A DNA stretch of 64,000 nucleotides, taken from Gemmatimonadota bacterium. Its GTDB lineage: Bacteria; Gemmatimonadota; Gemmatimonadetes; Gemmatimonadales; Gemmatimonadaceae. The notes below the pieces were generated by a model. That model ran no database searches, was not told the origin of the DNA, and saw nothing but the letters and a program-made list of their open reading frames with translations. This document shows, one piece after another, positions 1 through 8,538 of the stretch. How positions within the stretch are numbered: the stretch's first letter is position 1; each line of letters starts with the position of its first letter. The stretch lies in contig JAQBQB010000028.1 of the NCBI GenBank assembly GCA_028287235.1, forward strand, positions 1 through 64,000, given 5' to 3'. A program made the position numbers and the translations under genes.

Positions 1-149
1 GGACTATGTTCGCGCGTATCGAGAGCCGTAGGGGATGAGCGGCGGGTCGATGCGATCGTAGCGGCACCGATGCGAGCGTCACGTGCATGTCGATTCGATC
101 GGCGAGTGGTCCGGACAGGCGCGAGCGCCCTTTACCGATCTCTCAACTG
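1..149 (-). pseudogene. Remnant of a second comM (YifB-family) gene
   Basis: Bases 74-127 are identical to 2466-2519 inside the intact comM gene, and similarity continues weakly to about 149. Read on the minus strand in the comM frame it gives EIGKGRSRLSGPLADRIDM, then HVTLASVPL, which matches the conserved C-terminal part of ComM (YRSRLSGPLADRIDM, HVTLTPVPL). A stop codon interrupts the frame next to EIGKG, and beyond HVTLASVPL the sequence no longer follows ComM. I read it as a degraded partial copy. It runs off the window edge, so its full extent is unknown. Confidence 0.6.
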
Positions 150-258
150 TCGTCCGCCACCTGTTTGTGGCGTGGTCGATTGAATACGTCTTTCCAACCT
201 TGTGTTCTTAATGAACTCAATAAAGATTCCTCAGCGTCTCATTCGCTCATGAATCCGA

Positions 259-2028
259 ATGCACTGCCTCGTGAATCAGTCCCTCCGTGTATTTGTACGT
301 TTGGCCCTCGCTGGGCTGCCGTCATCTGCCGCCGCGGTGCTGTTTATTGGTTGCGGCGGCGCAACGAATGAGCCGTCGGTGCCGTCCGTGACTGCCGTTC
401 GCCCCGGCCATCTCGCGACGGTGACGATCACCGGCACTCCCGCAAGTCCGGTCATCGCGGGACAATTGGTCTCTCTCACGGTCACGACCTTCGATCGCGA
501 CCATCAAGTGCTCACGGGCATGCCAGTCTCGTGGACGACGTCGGACACACTCATCGCCATGGTTTCGCCCACGGGGACAGGTGCGCAAGTCAGCGTGCGC
601 AGTCCCGGCTCGGTCACGATCAGCGCATACAGCGACGACCAGAAGGCGAGCATCGTCCTGACCGTCGTGCCAATTCCGGTGGCCTCGGTCAAGCTTTCGC
701 AGACGAACGCCACGCTGTACACGGGCAATCAGCTCCGCGTCACAGCTTCAGCGCTCGACTCACTCGGCAGGACGCTTGCTGGGCGAACGGTCGCCTGGAG
801 CAGTTCGAATACGCAGGTCACGCGTGTCGACACCGACGGTGTCGTCTCCGCGGTCGGTGCCGGGAGTGCATCGATCACGGCGACGACCGAGGGGAAGTCC
901 TCCGCCCTGCCGGTTACCGTGATCGTCCGGCCCGTGGCGGATTGGTCGGCCGTCACGGAGGACTGGCTTAACTATCAGGCAAACGCCCGGCACACAGGCT
1001 ACGTCCCCGCAACGATCGATCCCGGCGCGTTCGTGGAATCGTGGACCGCGACACCGGTGCCGGGCGTCCCGCTGAATCCGATCACGGTCGCCGACGGACG
1101 CGTCTTCGTTTCGACGAACGCCTTTTCGGTAAGCAGGTCCTGGCGGTCCTCGATGCGAACACGGGCGGTGTTCAGTGGACGCATGACTTCGGCGCCATCC
1201 ACTCAGTCGACGCGCCGACCTATGCAAACGGCTCCGTCTACGTCGCGACGGGAGGACATGAGGATTCGTTCATCTGGGCGTTCAATGTCGCGGACGGATC
1301 GACCCGCTTCCGCACGCCGTACGCAAATCAGTGGTCGCGCTGGTTTACGCCTGTCGTGACCGGCGATACGCTCTTCATGGCCGGTGGCTACTACGGTGGG
1401 ATGTATGCGTTTTCCACGAAGGATGGCCGCCAGCTCTGGTTCGCCGCGCTCAACCAGTACGACATGTTTACGCCGGCGGTGAAGGGCGGGTTGGTCTACG
1501 CACATGGGCGCCTACACACCCAAACTGACGGTCGCCGACGCCAAGACGGGCGCTGTGGTATACGAGATTGCGGATCCGCACTTCAATTGGGACGGGTGGA
1601 GCATGAACACTGCTCCAGTGCTCGGCGATGCGAACGACGTGATCGATGCGCAAGGCGGAAGACTTCTGTCATTCGACCTCGCGAAGCGACAGATCGCGTG
1701 GGAGGTGACCGGCGGATTCACCGGTCAGCCGAGTGTGGCGAACGGCGTCGTCTACGTCGCCAAGAGTGGGCAGGTCGAGGCGCATCGCGAGGCCGACGGC
1801 GGACTGTTGTGGACCTGGGTGCCGCCACAGGGGGCGGTGACTGGACCAATGATCGTGACGAACAACATCCTTCTCGTGGCGACCGCGGCCGCCACGTACG
1901 TGATCGATCTCGGGACCCACGGCACCACATGGTCGTATCCTGCCGGCGGCCAGCTTGCCATTTCGAAGTTCGGGACGCTGTTTATCGCGCAGGCGACGGG
2001 GAAGCTCACGTCCATCAAGCTGCGCTGA
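259..2028 (+). pseudogene. Propeller lipoprotein with Ig-like (BIG2) domains, split by two frameshifts
   Basis: The N-terminus is a signal segment with a lipobox-like FIGC near residue 31. Two bacterial Ig-like (BIG2) domains follow at roughly residues 45-125 and 130-215 (for example GVVSAVGAGSASITA), then PQQ-type beta-propeller repeats (VLDANTGGVQW, YAFSTKDGRQLWF, VADAKTGAVVYEI, LLSFDLAKRQIAWEV). The repeats lie in two frames. Frame 1 continues to about 1120, frame 3 is coherent from 1122 to 1500, and frame 1 resumes at 1501 and ends at 2028. A missing base near 1120 and an extra base near 1500 restore a 589-residue protein. The two indels compensate each other, so this may be a recent pseudogene or a pair of sequence errors. 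Such proteins are usually surface or periplasmic lipoproteins; the substrate is unknown. Confidence 0.6.
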
Positions 2029-2123
2029 CGACGCCGTTGTTCGCTGTGGGCGTTTGTGGTTCGTGGGTGGTGACCAGCTGCAACTGAGCGTGTGTCAGCA
2101 CTCCGGAATGGATCAGGCCATTC

Positions 2124-3632
2124 CTACCGCAACCGATAGCGCAACGCCTCGCCGACATGTGCCGGCGTCACGACCTCGCTCGTGGCGAGATCCGCGATCG
2201 TGCGCGCAACGCGGAGCACGCGGTGATACCCGCGCGCCGACAGGTGCAGGGTGTCCGTCGCGTTCGTGAGCACCTCGCGCGCGTCGACGTCGATCTTTCC
2301 GTGCGTGAGCAGCCATCGGCCCGCGGCGTGGGCGTTGCAGCTGATTCGGTTGGTCGCGGCATAGCGGACGCGCTGCACCGTGCGCGCCTGATTCACGCGG
2401 CCGCGAATCACCGCCGATGACTCGCCCGGTGCGTTCGCGTGGAGTGCGCTGAGCGGCACGGGCGTGAGCGTCACGTGCATGTCGATTCGATCGGCGAGTG
2501 GTCCGGACAGGCGCGAGCGGTATTTAACGATCTCTAAATCGGAGCACACGCACGGTTTGGTGGGATGTCCCGCGTACGAGCACGGACACGGATTCATCGC
2601 CCCAATGAGCGAGAACCTCGCCGGAAACGCCACGCTCGACGCCGCCCGCGAGATCACGACCCGCCCGTCCTCGAGCGGCTGCCGCATGGCCTCCAGCGCG
2701 CCGCGCGGAAACTCGAGCAGCTCGTCGAGAAACAACACGCCGTGGTGCGCGAGACTGACTTCGCCGGGCCGCGGCACGCTCCCACCGCCCACGAGTCCCG
2801 CCGACGAGATCGAGTGATGCGGCGCGCGGAACGGACGCGCCGTGAGGTACGTGCCCGCCGACGCGAGCAAACCCGCCACCGAATGGATCGCCGTCACTTC
2901 CAGCGCCTCCTGTTCGGTGAGCGCCGGCAGGATCGACGGCAGCCGGCGCGCGAGCATCGTCTTCCCTGCCCCCGGAGGGCCAACGAGCAAACAGGCATGA
3001 CCGCCGGCCGCCGCGATCTCCAACGCGCGCTTGGCGCTCTCCTGCCCCACGACGTCGGCGAAATCGGCGCCGTCGTCCGGGGCGGCGGCGCGGGCTTGCG
3101 GCAGCGCGTTCGCGAGCGCGTCGGACTGCAATGCCTCGACCAGGTCGCGCAGCGACGCCGGTGCGGCAAGCCGGATCGACCGCACGAGCCCCGCCTCGTC
3201 GACGTTGGCCGGCGGAACGACGAACGCGCGCACGCACGGTTGCGCCGACAGGTGCCGCGCCACAGACAGCACGCCGCGTACGCCGCGGATCGTGCCGTCG
3301 AGTCCGAGCTCGCCGATGAACGTCAACCCGTCTACCGTGTCCGACGGAACGGCCCCCATGGCGACGAGCAGCCCGACGGCGATCGGCAGATCGAAACCGG
3401 TGCCGGATTTGCGCAAATCACCCGGCGACAGCGACACCGTGATGCGCCGGGGCGGCAAGTCGAAGCCCGAATTCGACAGCGCCGCCGATACCCGCTCGCG
3501 GCTCTCTTTGACCTCGCCCGCCGGCAACCCGACGATGGTCCAGTGCGGAAGCCCCTGGGCGACGTCGATCTCCACGCACACGTCGTAGGCGTCGATTCCG
3601 AACACGGCGGCGGAACGGATGGCGGCGAGCAT
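2124..3632 (-). CDS. comM: YifB/ComM-family Mg-chelatase-like AAA+ ATPase
   Basis: This 502-residue protein matches the ComM/YifB family. In naturally competent bacteria ComM is a helicase that promotes branch migration during integration of transforming DNA. The ChlI-like N-terminal domain covers about 1-170. The AAA+ core has Walker A GPPGAGKT at 218-225 and Walker B VLFLDE near 299-304. A cysteine cluster (CPCS...CVCS, 349-364) and the C-terminal Mg-chelatase domain (SRLSGPLADRIDMHVTL) follow. The ATG at 3632 is chosen because MLAAIRSAAVFGIDA is the usual family N-terminus; an upstream in-frame start would add 34 unconserved residues. It diverges from the carbonic-anhydrase-like gene. A decayed partial copy lies at the left window edge. 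Confidence 0.9.
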   Translation of the reverse strand: MLAAIRSAAVFGIDAYDVCVEIDVAQGLPHWTIVGLPAGEVKESRERVSAALSNSGFDLPPRRITVSLSPGDLRKSGTGFDLPIAVGLLVAMGAVPSDTVDGLTFIGELGLDGTIRGVRGVLSVARHLSAQPCVRAFVVPPANVDEAGLVRSIRLAAPASLRDLVEALQSDALANALPQARAAAPDDGADFADVVGQESAKRALEIAAAGGHACLLVGPPGAGKTMLARRLPSILPALTEQEALEVTAIHSVAGLLASAGTYLTARPFRAPHHSISSAGLVGGGSVPRPGEVSLAHHGVLFLDELLEFPRGALEAMRQPLEDGRVVISRAASSVAFPARFSLIGAMNPCPCSYAGHPTKPCVCSDLEIVKYRSRLSGPLADRIDMHVTLTPVPLSALHANAPGESSAVIRGRVNQARTVQRVRYAATNRISCNAHAAGRWLLTHGKIDVDAREVLTNATDTLHLSARGYHRVLRVARTIADLATSEVVTPAHVGEALRYRLR

Positions 3633-3751
3633 GCGGAGATGGTACGCCGGGGCGGCTCCCGCGCGGCATCGTCCCATTGCCGGCTGTTGCGTCTCAGCGC
3701 GGCGCAGGCCGCACCAGGCGTAAGACCTTCTCACCTGCCGCCGTGCCGCGC

Positions 3752-3757
3752 TAACTT
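3752..3757 (+). promoter_or_regulatory. Candidate -10 box of a leaderless promoter
   Basis: TAACTT ends exactly 6 nt before the ATG at 3764, and no Shine-Dalgarno sequence intervenes. This spacing would start the transcript at or next to the start codon. No good -35 box is seen. Confidence 0.4.
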
Positions 3758-3763
3758 CGTTGG

Positions 3764-4321
3764 ATGGCCCAGATCATCCCCGTCAACTTCCGCGACGACA
3801 TCCTCCCCGAGTACCGGGGCACACCCGTCGAGCGCCTGCTCGAATATCACAATCTCGGCCGCGCCATCGGCGCGGCGCAGGCACCGCAGTTGCTCATTGG
3901 TATGTGCATGGACAGCCGCAAGTCGCTGCGCATCCCCAACGACTTCGCGTTCGTGCTGCGCACTGCTGGTGCCAACATGCGCGACAACGAATTTCGCATC
4001 TCGTACGCGATCGCCGTGGGCGGCGTGCGGACGATCGTCCTCATCGCGCACACCGACTGCGGCATGGCGCGTCTTGGGGAACGGCGGGAGCAGTTCATTC
4101 GCGGGCTCATGGACGCCGCCGGCTGGGACGAGGCGCGCGCGACCAAACACTTCGAAGACTCGGCGCCCAAGTTCGGCATCCGCGACGAGGTGGAATTCGT
4201 GCTGCGTGAAGCCGAGCGGCTGCGCGACATCTACCCGCGCATCCACGTCGTTCCGCTGCTCTACCGCGTCGAGGACGACCTGCTGTACCAACTGCGCCCC
4301 GGCGGGGACGACGCCGGATGA
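3764..4321 (+). CDS. Beta-carbonic-anhydrase-like protein
   Basis: This 185-residue protein carries the beta-carbonic anhydrase zinc and catalytic signature: C48-x-D50-x-R52 (MCMDSR) and H96-x-x-C99 (HTDCG). It probably binds one zinc through C48, H96 and C99, with D50/R52 as the catalytic dyad, and may interconvert CO2 and bicarbonate in the cytoplasm. The start is preceded by a -10-like TAACTT, suggesting a leaderless message. Its last codons overlap the start of the histidine kinase gene by 4 bases (ATGA), so the two are probably translationally coupled. The C-terminal half is less typical, so activity on CO2 is inferred. Confidence 0.75.
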   Translation: MAQIIPVNFRDDILPEYRGTPVERLLEYHNLGRAIGAAQAPQLLIGMCMDSRKSLRIPNDFAFVLRTAGANMRDNEFRISYAIAVGGVRTIVLIAHTDCGMARLGERREQFIRGLMDAAGWDEARATKHFEDSAPKFGIRDEVEFVLREAERLRDIYPRIHVVPLLYRVEDDLLYQLRPGGDDAG

Positions 4322-5850
4322 ACGACCCGCCGTCAGGCGACGCGGCCGACGTGCTCCGGATGCTCCAGCGGAGCGAGGAGCGCTTCCAGCTCGCCACGGA
4401 AGCGCTGGCGGGGTTTCTCTACGACTACGACGTGGAGACCAAACGCACCGCGCGCTTCGGCGGCACGCGAGAAGTGCTCGGCTTCGGGCTCGACGAGGTC
4501 TCGCCCGATCCTGAATGGTGGCAGTCGCGCGTCCATCCGGACGATCTCGCGGCCGCGCACGAACTTGGGCGAGGCGCGCTCGGCGGCACCGCCGCGTACT
4601 TCACCAATGAGTACCGGTTCCTGCACAAGGACGGCCATTACGTCCACGTCTCCGACCGCTGTCGCATCATTCGCGACGCGAGCGGCCACCCGGTTCGCGT
4701 GCTGGGCGGCGTGACCGACGTCTCCGAGCGACGACAGCTCGAACAGGCGCGAGAAAAGCTGCTCACCGACGTCCAGTGGGAGCGTTCGCGCCTCGAGGAA
4801 ATATTCGACGCGTCGCCGGCCTTCATCGCGCTCACGCGCGGTCCCGATCACGTCTTCGAGTACGTGAACGAGGCCTACTACCGATTGTTCGGCCGTCGCG
4901 ACCTGATCGGCCGGCGAGCCTTCGACGTATTTCCCGAGGCGCGCGACCAGGGCTTTCCCGCCATCCGCGAGCGCGTGCTCGCCGATGGCGTGCCGTTCGT
5001 GGGACGAGAGATGCTGTACGGGGTCGACTCGCTCGAGGACCACACGAGGCAGGATCGATTCCTCGACGTGACGTATCTCCCGTACACGGAGCCCGACGGC
5101 ACGCGATCGGGCATCATTCTGCACGGCGTCGACATCACCGCGCACGTGCTTGCGCGGCGCGCGGCGGAAGCCGCCACCCGCCAGCGCGATCACGTGCTCG
5201 ACGTGGTCGCGCACGAGCTGGGCAGTCCGCTGAGCACGATCGGCATCTGCGCCCGCACGCTCGCCGACAGCTCCACCGCTTTGGGCGAGACCGCGGCGAC
5301 GATAGACCTCATCGAGCGCTGCGTGGCGTCGATGCATCGGTTGATCCGCGACCTGTCCGACGTCGCGAGCATCGAGACTGGCCGCCTCGCACTCGACCTG
5401 CACGCCGCGCAACCGATCGTCTTGCTCGCGTCGGCGGCCGAGCACTTTGCCGGGTTGGCGCTCGACGCGGGAATCTCGTTGACGACGCACGCGCCGCCCG
5501 ACCTGCCCGACGTGGTGGCCGACCCGGGCCGCGTGGTGCAGGCGCTCAGCAACCTGCTGACGAATGCGCTGCGGCACACGAAGCGGGGCGGCCGCGTCAC
5601 GCTGCACGCGGAACGCGAGTCGGCATCGGTCCGCTTCGCCGTGGATGACGACGGCGACGGCATTGCCGCCGAGGACTTGCCGCACGTGTTCGACCGCTTC
5701 TGGCACAAACGGCCCGCCGCCCATCGCGGCGACGGTCTCGGCCTCCCCATCGTGCGCGGCATCGTCGATGCGCACGGCGGGACGGTAGACGTGGCGAGCG
5801 AGATCGGCAAAGGGACGCGGTCGAGCTTTACGCTGCCGTTGGCTCGTTGA
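4318..5850 (+). CDS. PAS-domain sensor histidine kinase
   Basis: A 510-residue kinase without evident membrane segments. A PAS/PAC domain lies at about 15-140 (RVHPDDL, GGVTDVSER), a second PAS at about 155-280 (EEIFDASPAFIALTRG), and the dimerisation/phosphoacceptor box at 290-350 with H299 in VVAHELGSPL. The ATPase domain has an N box (NLLTNALRH), a G1 box (DDDGDGIAAEDL) and a G2 box (GDGLGLPIV). The lack of transmembrane helices suggests a cytoplasmic sensor. It overlaps the upstream carbonic-anhydrase-like gene by 4 bases, so the pair is likely one transcript and may sense a related signal. No response regulator gene is adjacent, so its partner is unknown. Confidence 0.9.
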   Translation: MNDPPSGDAADVLRMLQRSEERFQLATEALAGFLYDYDVETKRTARFGGTREVLGFGLDEVSPDPEWWQSRVHPDDLAAAHELGRGALGGTAAYFTNEYRFLHKDGHYVHVSDRCRIIRDASGHPVRVLGGVTDVSERRQLEQAREKLLTDVQWERSRLEEIFDASPAFIALTRGPDHVFEYVNEAYYRLFGRRDLIGRRAFDVFPEARDQGFPAIRERVLADGVPFVGREMLYGVDSLEDHTRQDRFLDVTYLPYTEPDGTRSGIILHGVDITAHVLARRAAEAATRQRDHVLDVVAHELGSPLSTIGICARTLADSSTALGETAATIDLIERCVASMHRLIRDLSDVASIETGRLALDLHAAQPIVLLASAAEHFAGLALDAGISLTTHAPPDLPDVVADPGRVVQALSNLLTNALRHTKRGGRVTLHAERESASVRFAVDDDGDGIAAEDLPHVFDRFWHKRPAAHRGDGLGLPIVRGIVDAHGGTVDVASEIGKGTRSSFTLPLAR

Positions 5851-5862
5851 TCACGCGTCGAT

Positions 5863-5928
5863 CTAGTCGCTGCGCAACGCCGACACCGGATCGACCCGCG
5901 TCGCGCGTCGCGCCCCGAAAACTTTCCA
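5863..5928 (-). pseudogene. C-terminal remnant of a MacB/FtsX-type permease gene
   Basis: Within the 202-bp gap between the kinase and the VanX-like gene, the minus strand encodes KVFGARRATRVDPVSALRSD and then a stop at 5863-5865. This is the typical end of MacB/FtsX-type permeases; compare SRLDPVAALRHE at 31700 in this window. A stop codon precedes it (5929-5931), so only about 21 codons survive. The rest of the gap holds nothing else I can recognise. Confidence 0.55.
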
Positions 5929-6052
5929 TTAATCAAACGCCGCAACGCTTCGGCGCGGCATGGTGAGGATCGCGGTGACGGTTGGGCGGCCGTCACGAGC
6001 GAATCGCGCCCGCGAGCGCCGGCGCGTAAATTGGGGGGTCTCGAACCACGAT

Positions 6053-7171
6053 ATGCTCATGCCTCGTTCGCTGTCCGGTCGTTCGGTGATTCTGCTCGCC
6101 GCCTACGCCCTCGCCGGTTGTGCGCGGCCGCACGCCGTCACACAGACCGGCGCCGCCGTGTCGTCCGCCGACCGGTCCCTCCTGCCCGGCCCAATGCCCG
6201 CCGACGCACCGCCGCGCTTTCGCATGCTGCTCGGCGAATACGACGCACCGCTCGGCATGCGCGTCGTCTTCGAGGACAACGGCCGCATGTGGCTCGCCGA
6301 CACCACGCACGTCGGCGGCAAGCTGCAGCACGCGGCGATGCTCACCGAAGTGGCCGAGTATCAGTTCGGCATCGAGCCGACCGACGCGCGGCTGATTCTC
6401 GGACCGACCCGTCCGGGCCTGCTCATTTTCGAGCATGGTGCAGGCGTGCGTCCGCTCGCCATGGTACACGGCGGAGTGCGCATGCCCCGGCGCGACATCG
6501 AGCCCGAGCCTGGCACGACACAGCTCCGCGTCACGCCGGTGCGCCCGGTGGAACAGGTGCGCGTCGAGGCGCTCGCGGCGTCCCCGCCAGCCGAGCGGGG
6601 CCCCTTTCGTACGGCCGATCTCGTCGAGCTCACGAAGCTCGATCCCACGATCAAGCTCGAGATCCGCTACGCGACGACGAACAATTTTCTCGGCACACGC
6701 TTCTATGACGAAGCCCGCGCGTTCATGCAGCGCCGGGCAGCGGAGGCGCTGGTGCGCGCGCACCAGGCGCTGCGGCCGCTCGGCTATGGGCTGCTGATCC
6801 ACGATGCGTATCGGCCGTGGTACGTGACGAAGATGTTCTGGGACGCGACGCCCGATGACAAACGCTGGCTGGTGGCGAATCCGGCGCAAGGGTCGCGACA
6901 CAACCGCGGCGCCGCGGTCGATCTCACGCTCTACGAGCTGGCGACGGGCAAGCCGGTGGAGATGCCGAGCACGTACGACGAGAGCACGGATCGGGCGTAC
7001 GCGGACTATCCGGGCGGAACGTCGCGGGAGCGATGGTTTCGCAAGCTGCTGCGGAACGCGATGGAGGCGCAGGGCTACGCGGTGAATCCGACGGAGTGGT
7101 GGCACTTCGATTACGCCGAGTGGCGGTTTTATCCGATTGGCAATATTGCGTTCGATAAAATTGGGACGTGA
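6053..7171 (+). CDS. VanX-family D-alanyl-D-alanine dipeptidase-like lipoprotein (M15D)
   Basis: A signal peptide with lipobox ALAGC marks this as a lipoprotein. An N-terminal region of about 150 residues matches nothing I recognise. The last 190 residues form an M15D dipeptidase domain: arginine motif DAYRP, zinc motif SRHNRGAAVDLTL (SxHxxGxAxD) and EWWHFDY with the catalytic Glu and third zinc His. VanX enzymes cleave D-Ala-D-Ala. Outside resistance clusters they probably recycle cell-wall peptides, and no vanH/vanA genes lie nearby. ATG codons at 6053 and 6059 are both plausible starts, because either gives the same signal peptide. A TAAATT at 6027-6032 may be its -10 box. Confidence 0.85.
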   Translation: MLMPRSLSGRSVILLAAYALAGCARPHAVTQTGAAVSSADRSLLPGPMPADAPPRFRMLLGEYDAPLGMRVVFEDNGRMWLADTTHVGGKLQHAAMLTEVAEYQFGIEPTDARLILGPTRPGLLIFEHGAGVRPLAMVHGGVRMPRRDIEPEPGTTQLRVTPVRPVEQVRVEALAASPPAERGPFRTADLVELTKLDPTIKLEIRYATTNNFLGTRFYDEARAFMQRRAAEALVRAHQALRPLGYGLLIHDAYRPWYVTKMFWDATPDDKRWLVANPAQGSRHNRGAAVDLTLYELATGKPVEMPSTYDESTDRAYADYPGGTSRERWFRKLLRNAMEAQGYAVNPTEWWHFDYAEWRFYPIGNIAFDKIGT

Positions 7172-7186
7172 TACAGTCTGACATTG

Positions 7187-7288
7187 TTGCCGGCAGCCGT
7201 TTTCCGTATTCTGTTTTCCGTTAGCTGATATCCGTTCCTCGGACTACACCTGACGGACAACGAAGACACGGAAAACGGCTGCCGGCAA
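7187..7288. repeat. Inverted repeat, 21-bp perfect arms
   Basis: Arms at 7187-7207 and 7268-7288 are perfect reverse complements (outermost TTGCCGGCAGCCG) around a 60-bp AT-richer loop holding several TTTTCCGT/ATCCGTT motifs. It fills most of the 161-bp gap between the VanX-like and SRPBCC genes. It could form a hairpin terminator or be a small non-autonomous mobile element. A similar but shorter structure lies at 16997-17063. Confidence 0.6.
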
Positions 7289-7332
7289 AACTGTTCTGAC
7301 CATTCGTGTCCGTACTGCGGGAGGCCCACGCT

Positions 7333-7878
7333 ATGAAATGGCTCTTGCTTGTCGCCGGCGTCGTCGTTGGACTGGTGGTGGTTGTCGTGGTCGCCGGCTC
7401 GCTGCTTCCTCGCGATCATGTCGCGTCGGTTTCGGCGCGCATCGCCGCGACGCCGGCAGCGGTGTGGACGGCCCTCACCGACCCGGCGGCCTTCCCTACC
7501 TGGCGCGGCGACGTGACGCGCGTCGAGATGCTCGCGCCCGGGCCGCACGGCGCGTCGTGGCGCGAGTATTCGCGGCAGGGTGCGATCACCATGGAGGTGG
7601 ACGACGCCGAGGCGCCGCGCCGCCTGGTGACGAGGATTGCCGACAAGAACCTGCCCTTCGGCGGCTACTGGGAGTATCGCGTGGAGCCCGACGGCGAGGC
7701 GGCGGCGCGCGTGACGATCACCGAGCACGGCTCCGTCTACAATCCCGTCTTTCGCTTCGTCTCGCGATTCATCATGGGACATACGGCGACAATGAAGACC
7801 GTTCTCGCCGCGCTCGGCCGAAAGTTCGGGAGCGAGGCCACACCCGTCGAAGCATCCGGAGGTGCTCGTGGGTTATGA
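7333..7878 (+). CDS. Membrane-anchored SRPBCC-family protein
   Basis: A 181-residue protein with one N-terminal membrane helix (WLLLVAGVVVGLVVVVVVAGSLL) followed by a START/SRPBCC-like domain (SARIAATPAAVWTALTDPAAFPTWRGDV). Such domains bind hydrophobic ligands. The ATG at 7333 is chosen over an upstream in-frame start because GGGAGG sits 8 nt before it. The gene end overlaps the start of the next gene, so the two are coupled. Ligand and role are unknown. Confidence 0.75.
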   Translation: MKWLLLVAGVVVGLVVVVVVAGSLLPRDHVASVSARIAATPAAVWTALTDPAAFPTWRGDVTRVEMLAPGPHGASWREYSRQGAITMEVDDAEAPRRLVTRIADKNLPFGGYWEYRVEPDGEAAARVTITEHGSVYNPVFRFVSRFIMGHTATMKTVLAALGRKFGSEATPVEASGGARGL

Positions 7879-8512
7879 AACGAAGTGCCACGCGCGCGTG
7901 GACGACCGAACGGGCACGATTCGGCAGGCCGACAACTCGACGGTGTTGCTCGAGACGGACGATCTGATCGTCCGCGGCGAGGCGCGGGTGAAAGTGCCGC
8001 GCGCGTCGATCGAACGCATGGCGACGCGCGCCGGCGTGTTGACGATCACGTCGCCGGCCGCGGTCGTGTCGCTCACGCTCGGAGACGACGCCGGCAAATG
8101 GCGCAAGAAGCTCGAGGAGGCGCCGAAGCGGCTCATCGACAAGCTCGACGTCACGCCGGGCGCAAGAGGCTGGATCGTCGGCATCGATGATGAAACGCTC
8201 ATCGAGCAGATCCTGGAGCGAACACCCAACGTGGCGCGCGGGCGGTCCGCGTCGTCGTGCGACGTCGTCTTCGTGGGGGTAGAATCCGACAGGGAGCTCG
8301 ACCGGATCGACCGCGCGGTGAAAGCGATCGTCGACCGCGGAGCCATTTGGGTGGTGCACCGTAAGGGACCGAGCGGCGTCGCGGATACGACGATCTTCGG
8401 CCGCGCCAAGTCGCTCGGCCTGACCTATACGAAGGTGGCGCGCGTCTCCGAGACGCACACCGCCGAAAAGCTGGTGCGCCCGGTAGCCTCTCGCGCGAAG
8501 CCGCCGCGATAG
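7868..8512 (+). CDS. Conserved hypothetical protein (weak DUF3052-like C-terminus)
   Basis: A 214-residue soluble protein. The first 90 residues look like a small beta-rich domain (VRGEARVKVPRASIERM). The C-terminal half, with CDVVFVGVESDRELDRID and AIWVVHRKGPSG, resembles proteins annotated DUF3052; I recognise it only weakly. The GTG at 7868 is chosen because GGAGG lies 5 nt upstream; a GTG at 7862 would sit inside that ribosome-binding site. It overlaps the SRPBCC gene by 11 bases and is probably co-transcribed with it. Confidence 0.6.
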   Translation: MGYETKCHARVDDRTGTIRQADNSTVLLETDDLIVRGEARVKVPRASIERMATRAGVLTITSPAAVVSLTLGDDAGKWRKKLEEAPKRLIDKLDVTPGARGWIVGIDDETLIEQILERTPNVARGRSASSCDVVFVGVESDRELDRIDRAVKAIVDRGAIWVVHRKGPSGVADTTIFGRAKSLGLTYTKVARVSETHTAEKLVRPVASRAKPPR

Positions 8513-8526
8513 CTGGCGGGCATCAG

Positions 8527-8532
8527 TAGCTT
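8527..8532 (+). promoter_or_regulatory. Candidate -10 box of a leaderless promoter
   Basis: TAGCTT ends 6 nt before the ATG at 8539; no ribosome-binding site is visible between them. Confidence 0.4.
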
Positions 8533-8538
8533 TCGTTC

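Noticed and set aside
2565-4514. 649-codon plus-strand frame across comM and the carbonic anhydrase
   Set aside because: It overlaps two clearly coding genes in wrong frames and has only Arg-rich shadow composition.
6053-7171. Vancomycin-resistance locus because of the VanX-like gene
   Set aside because: No vanH, vanA, vanR or vanS neighbours; the protein has a lipoprotein signal and an extra N-terminal region, so a cell-wall peptide role is likelier.
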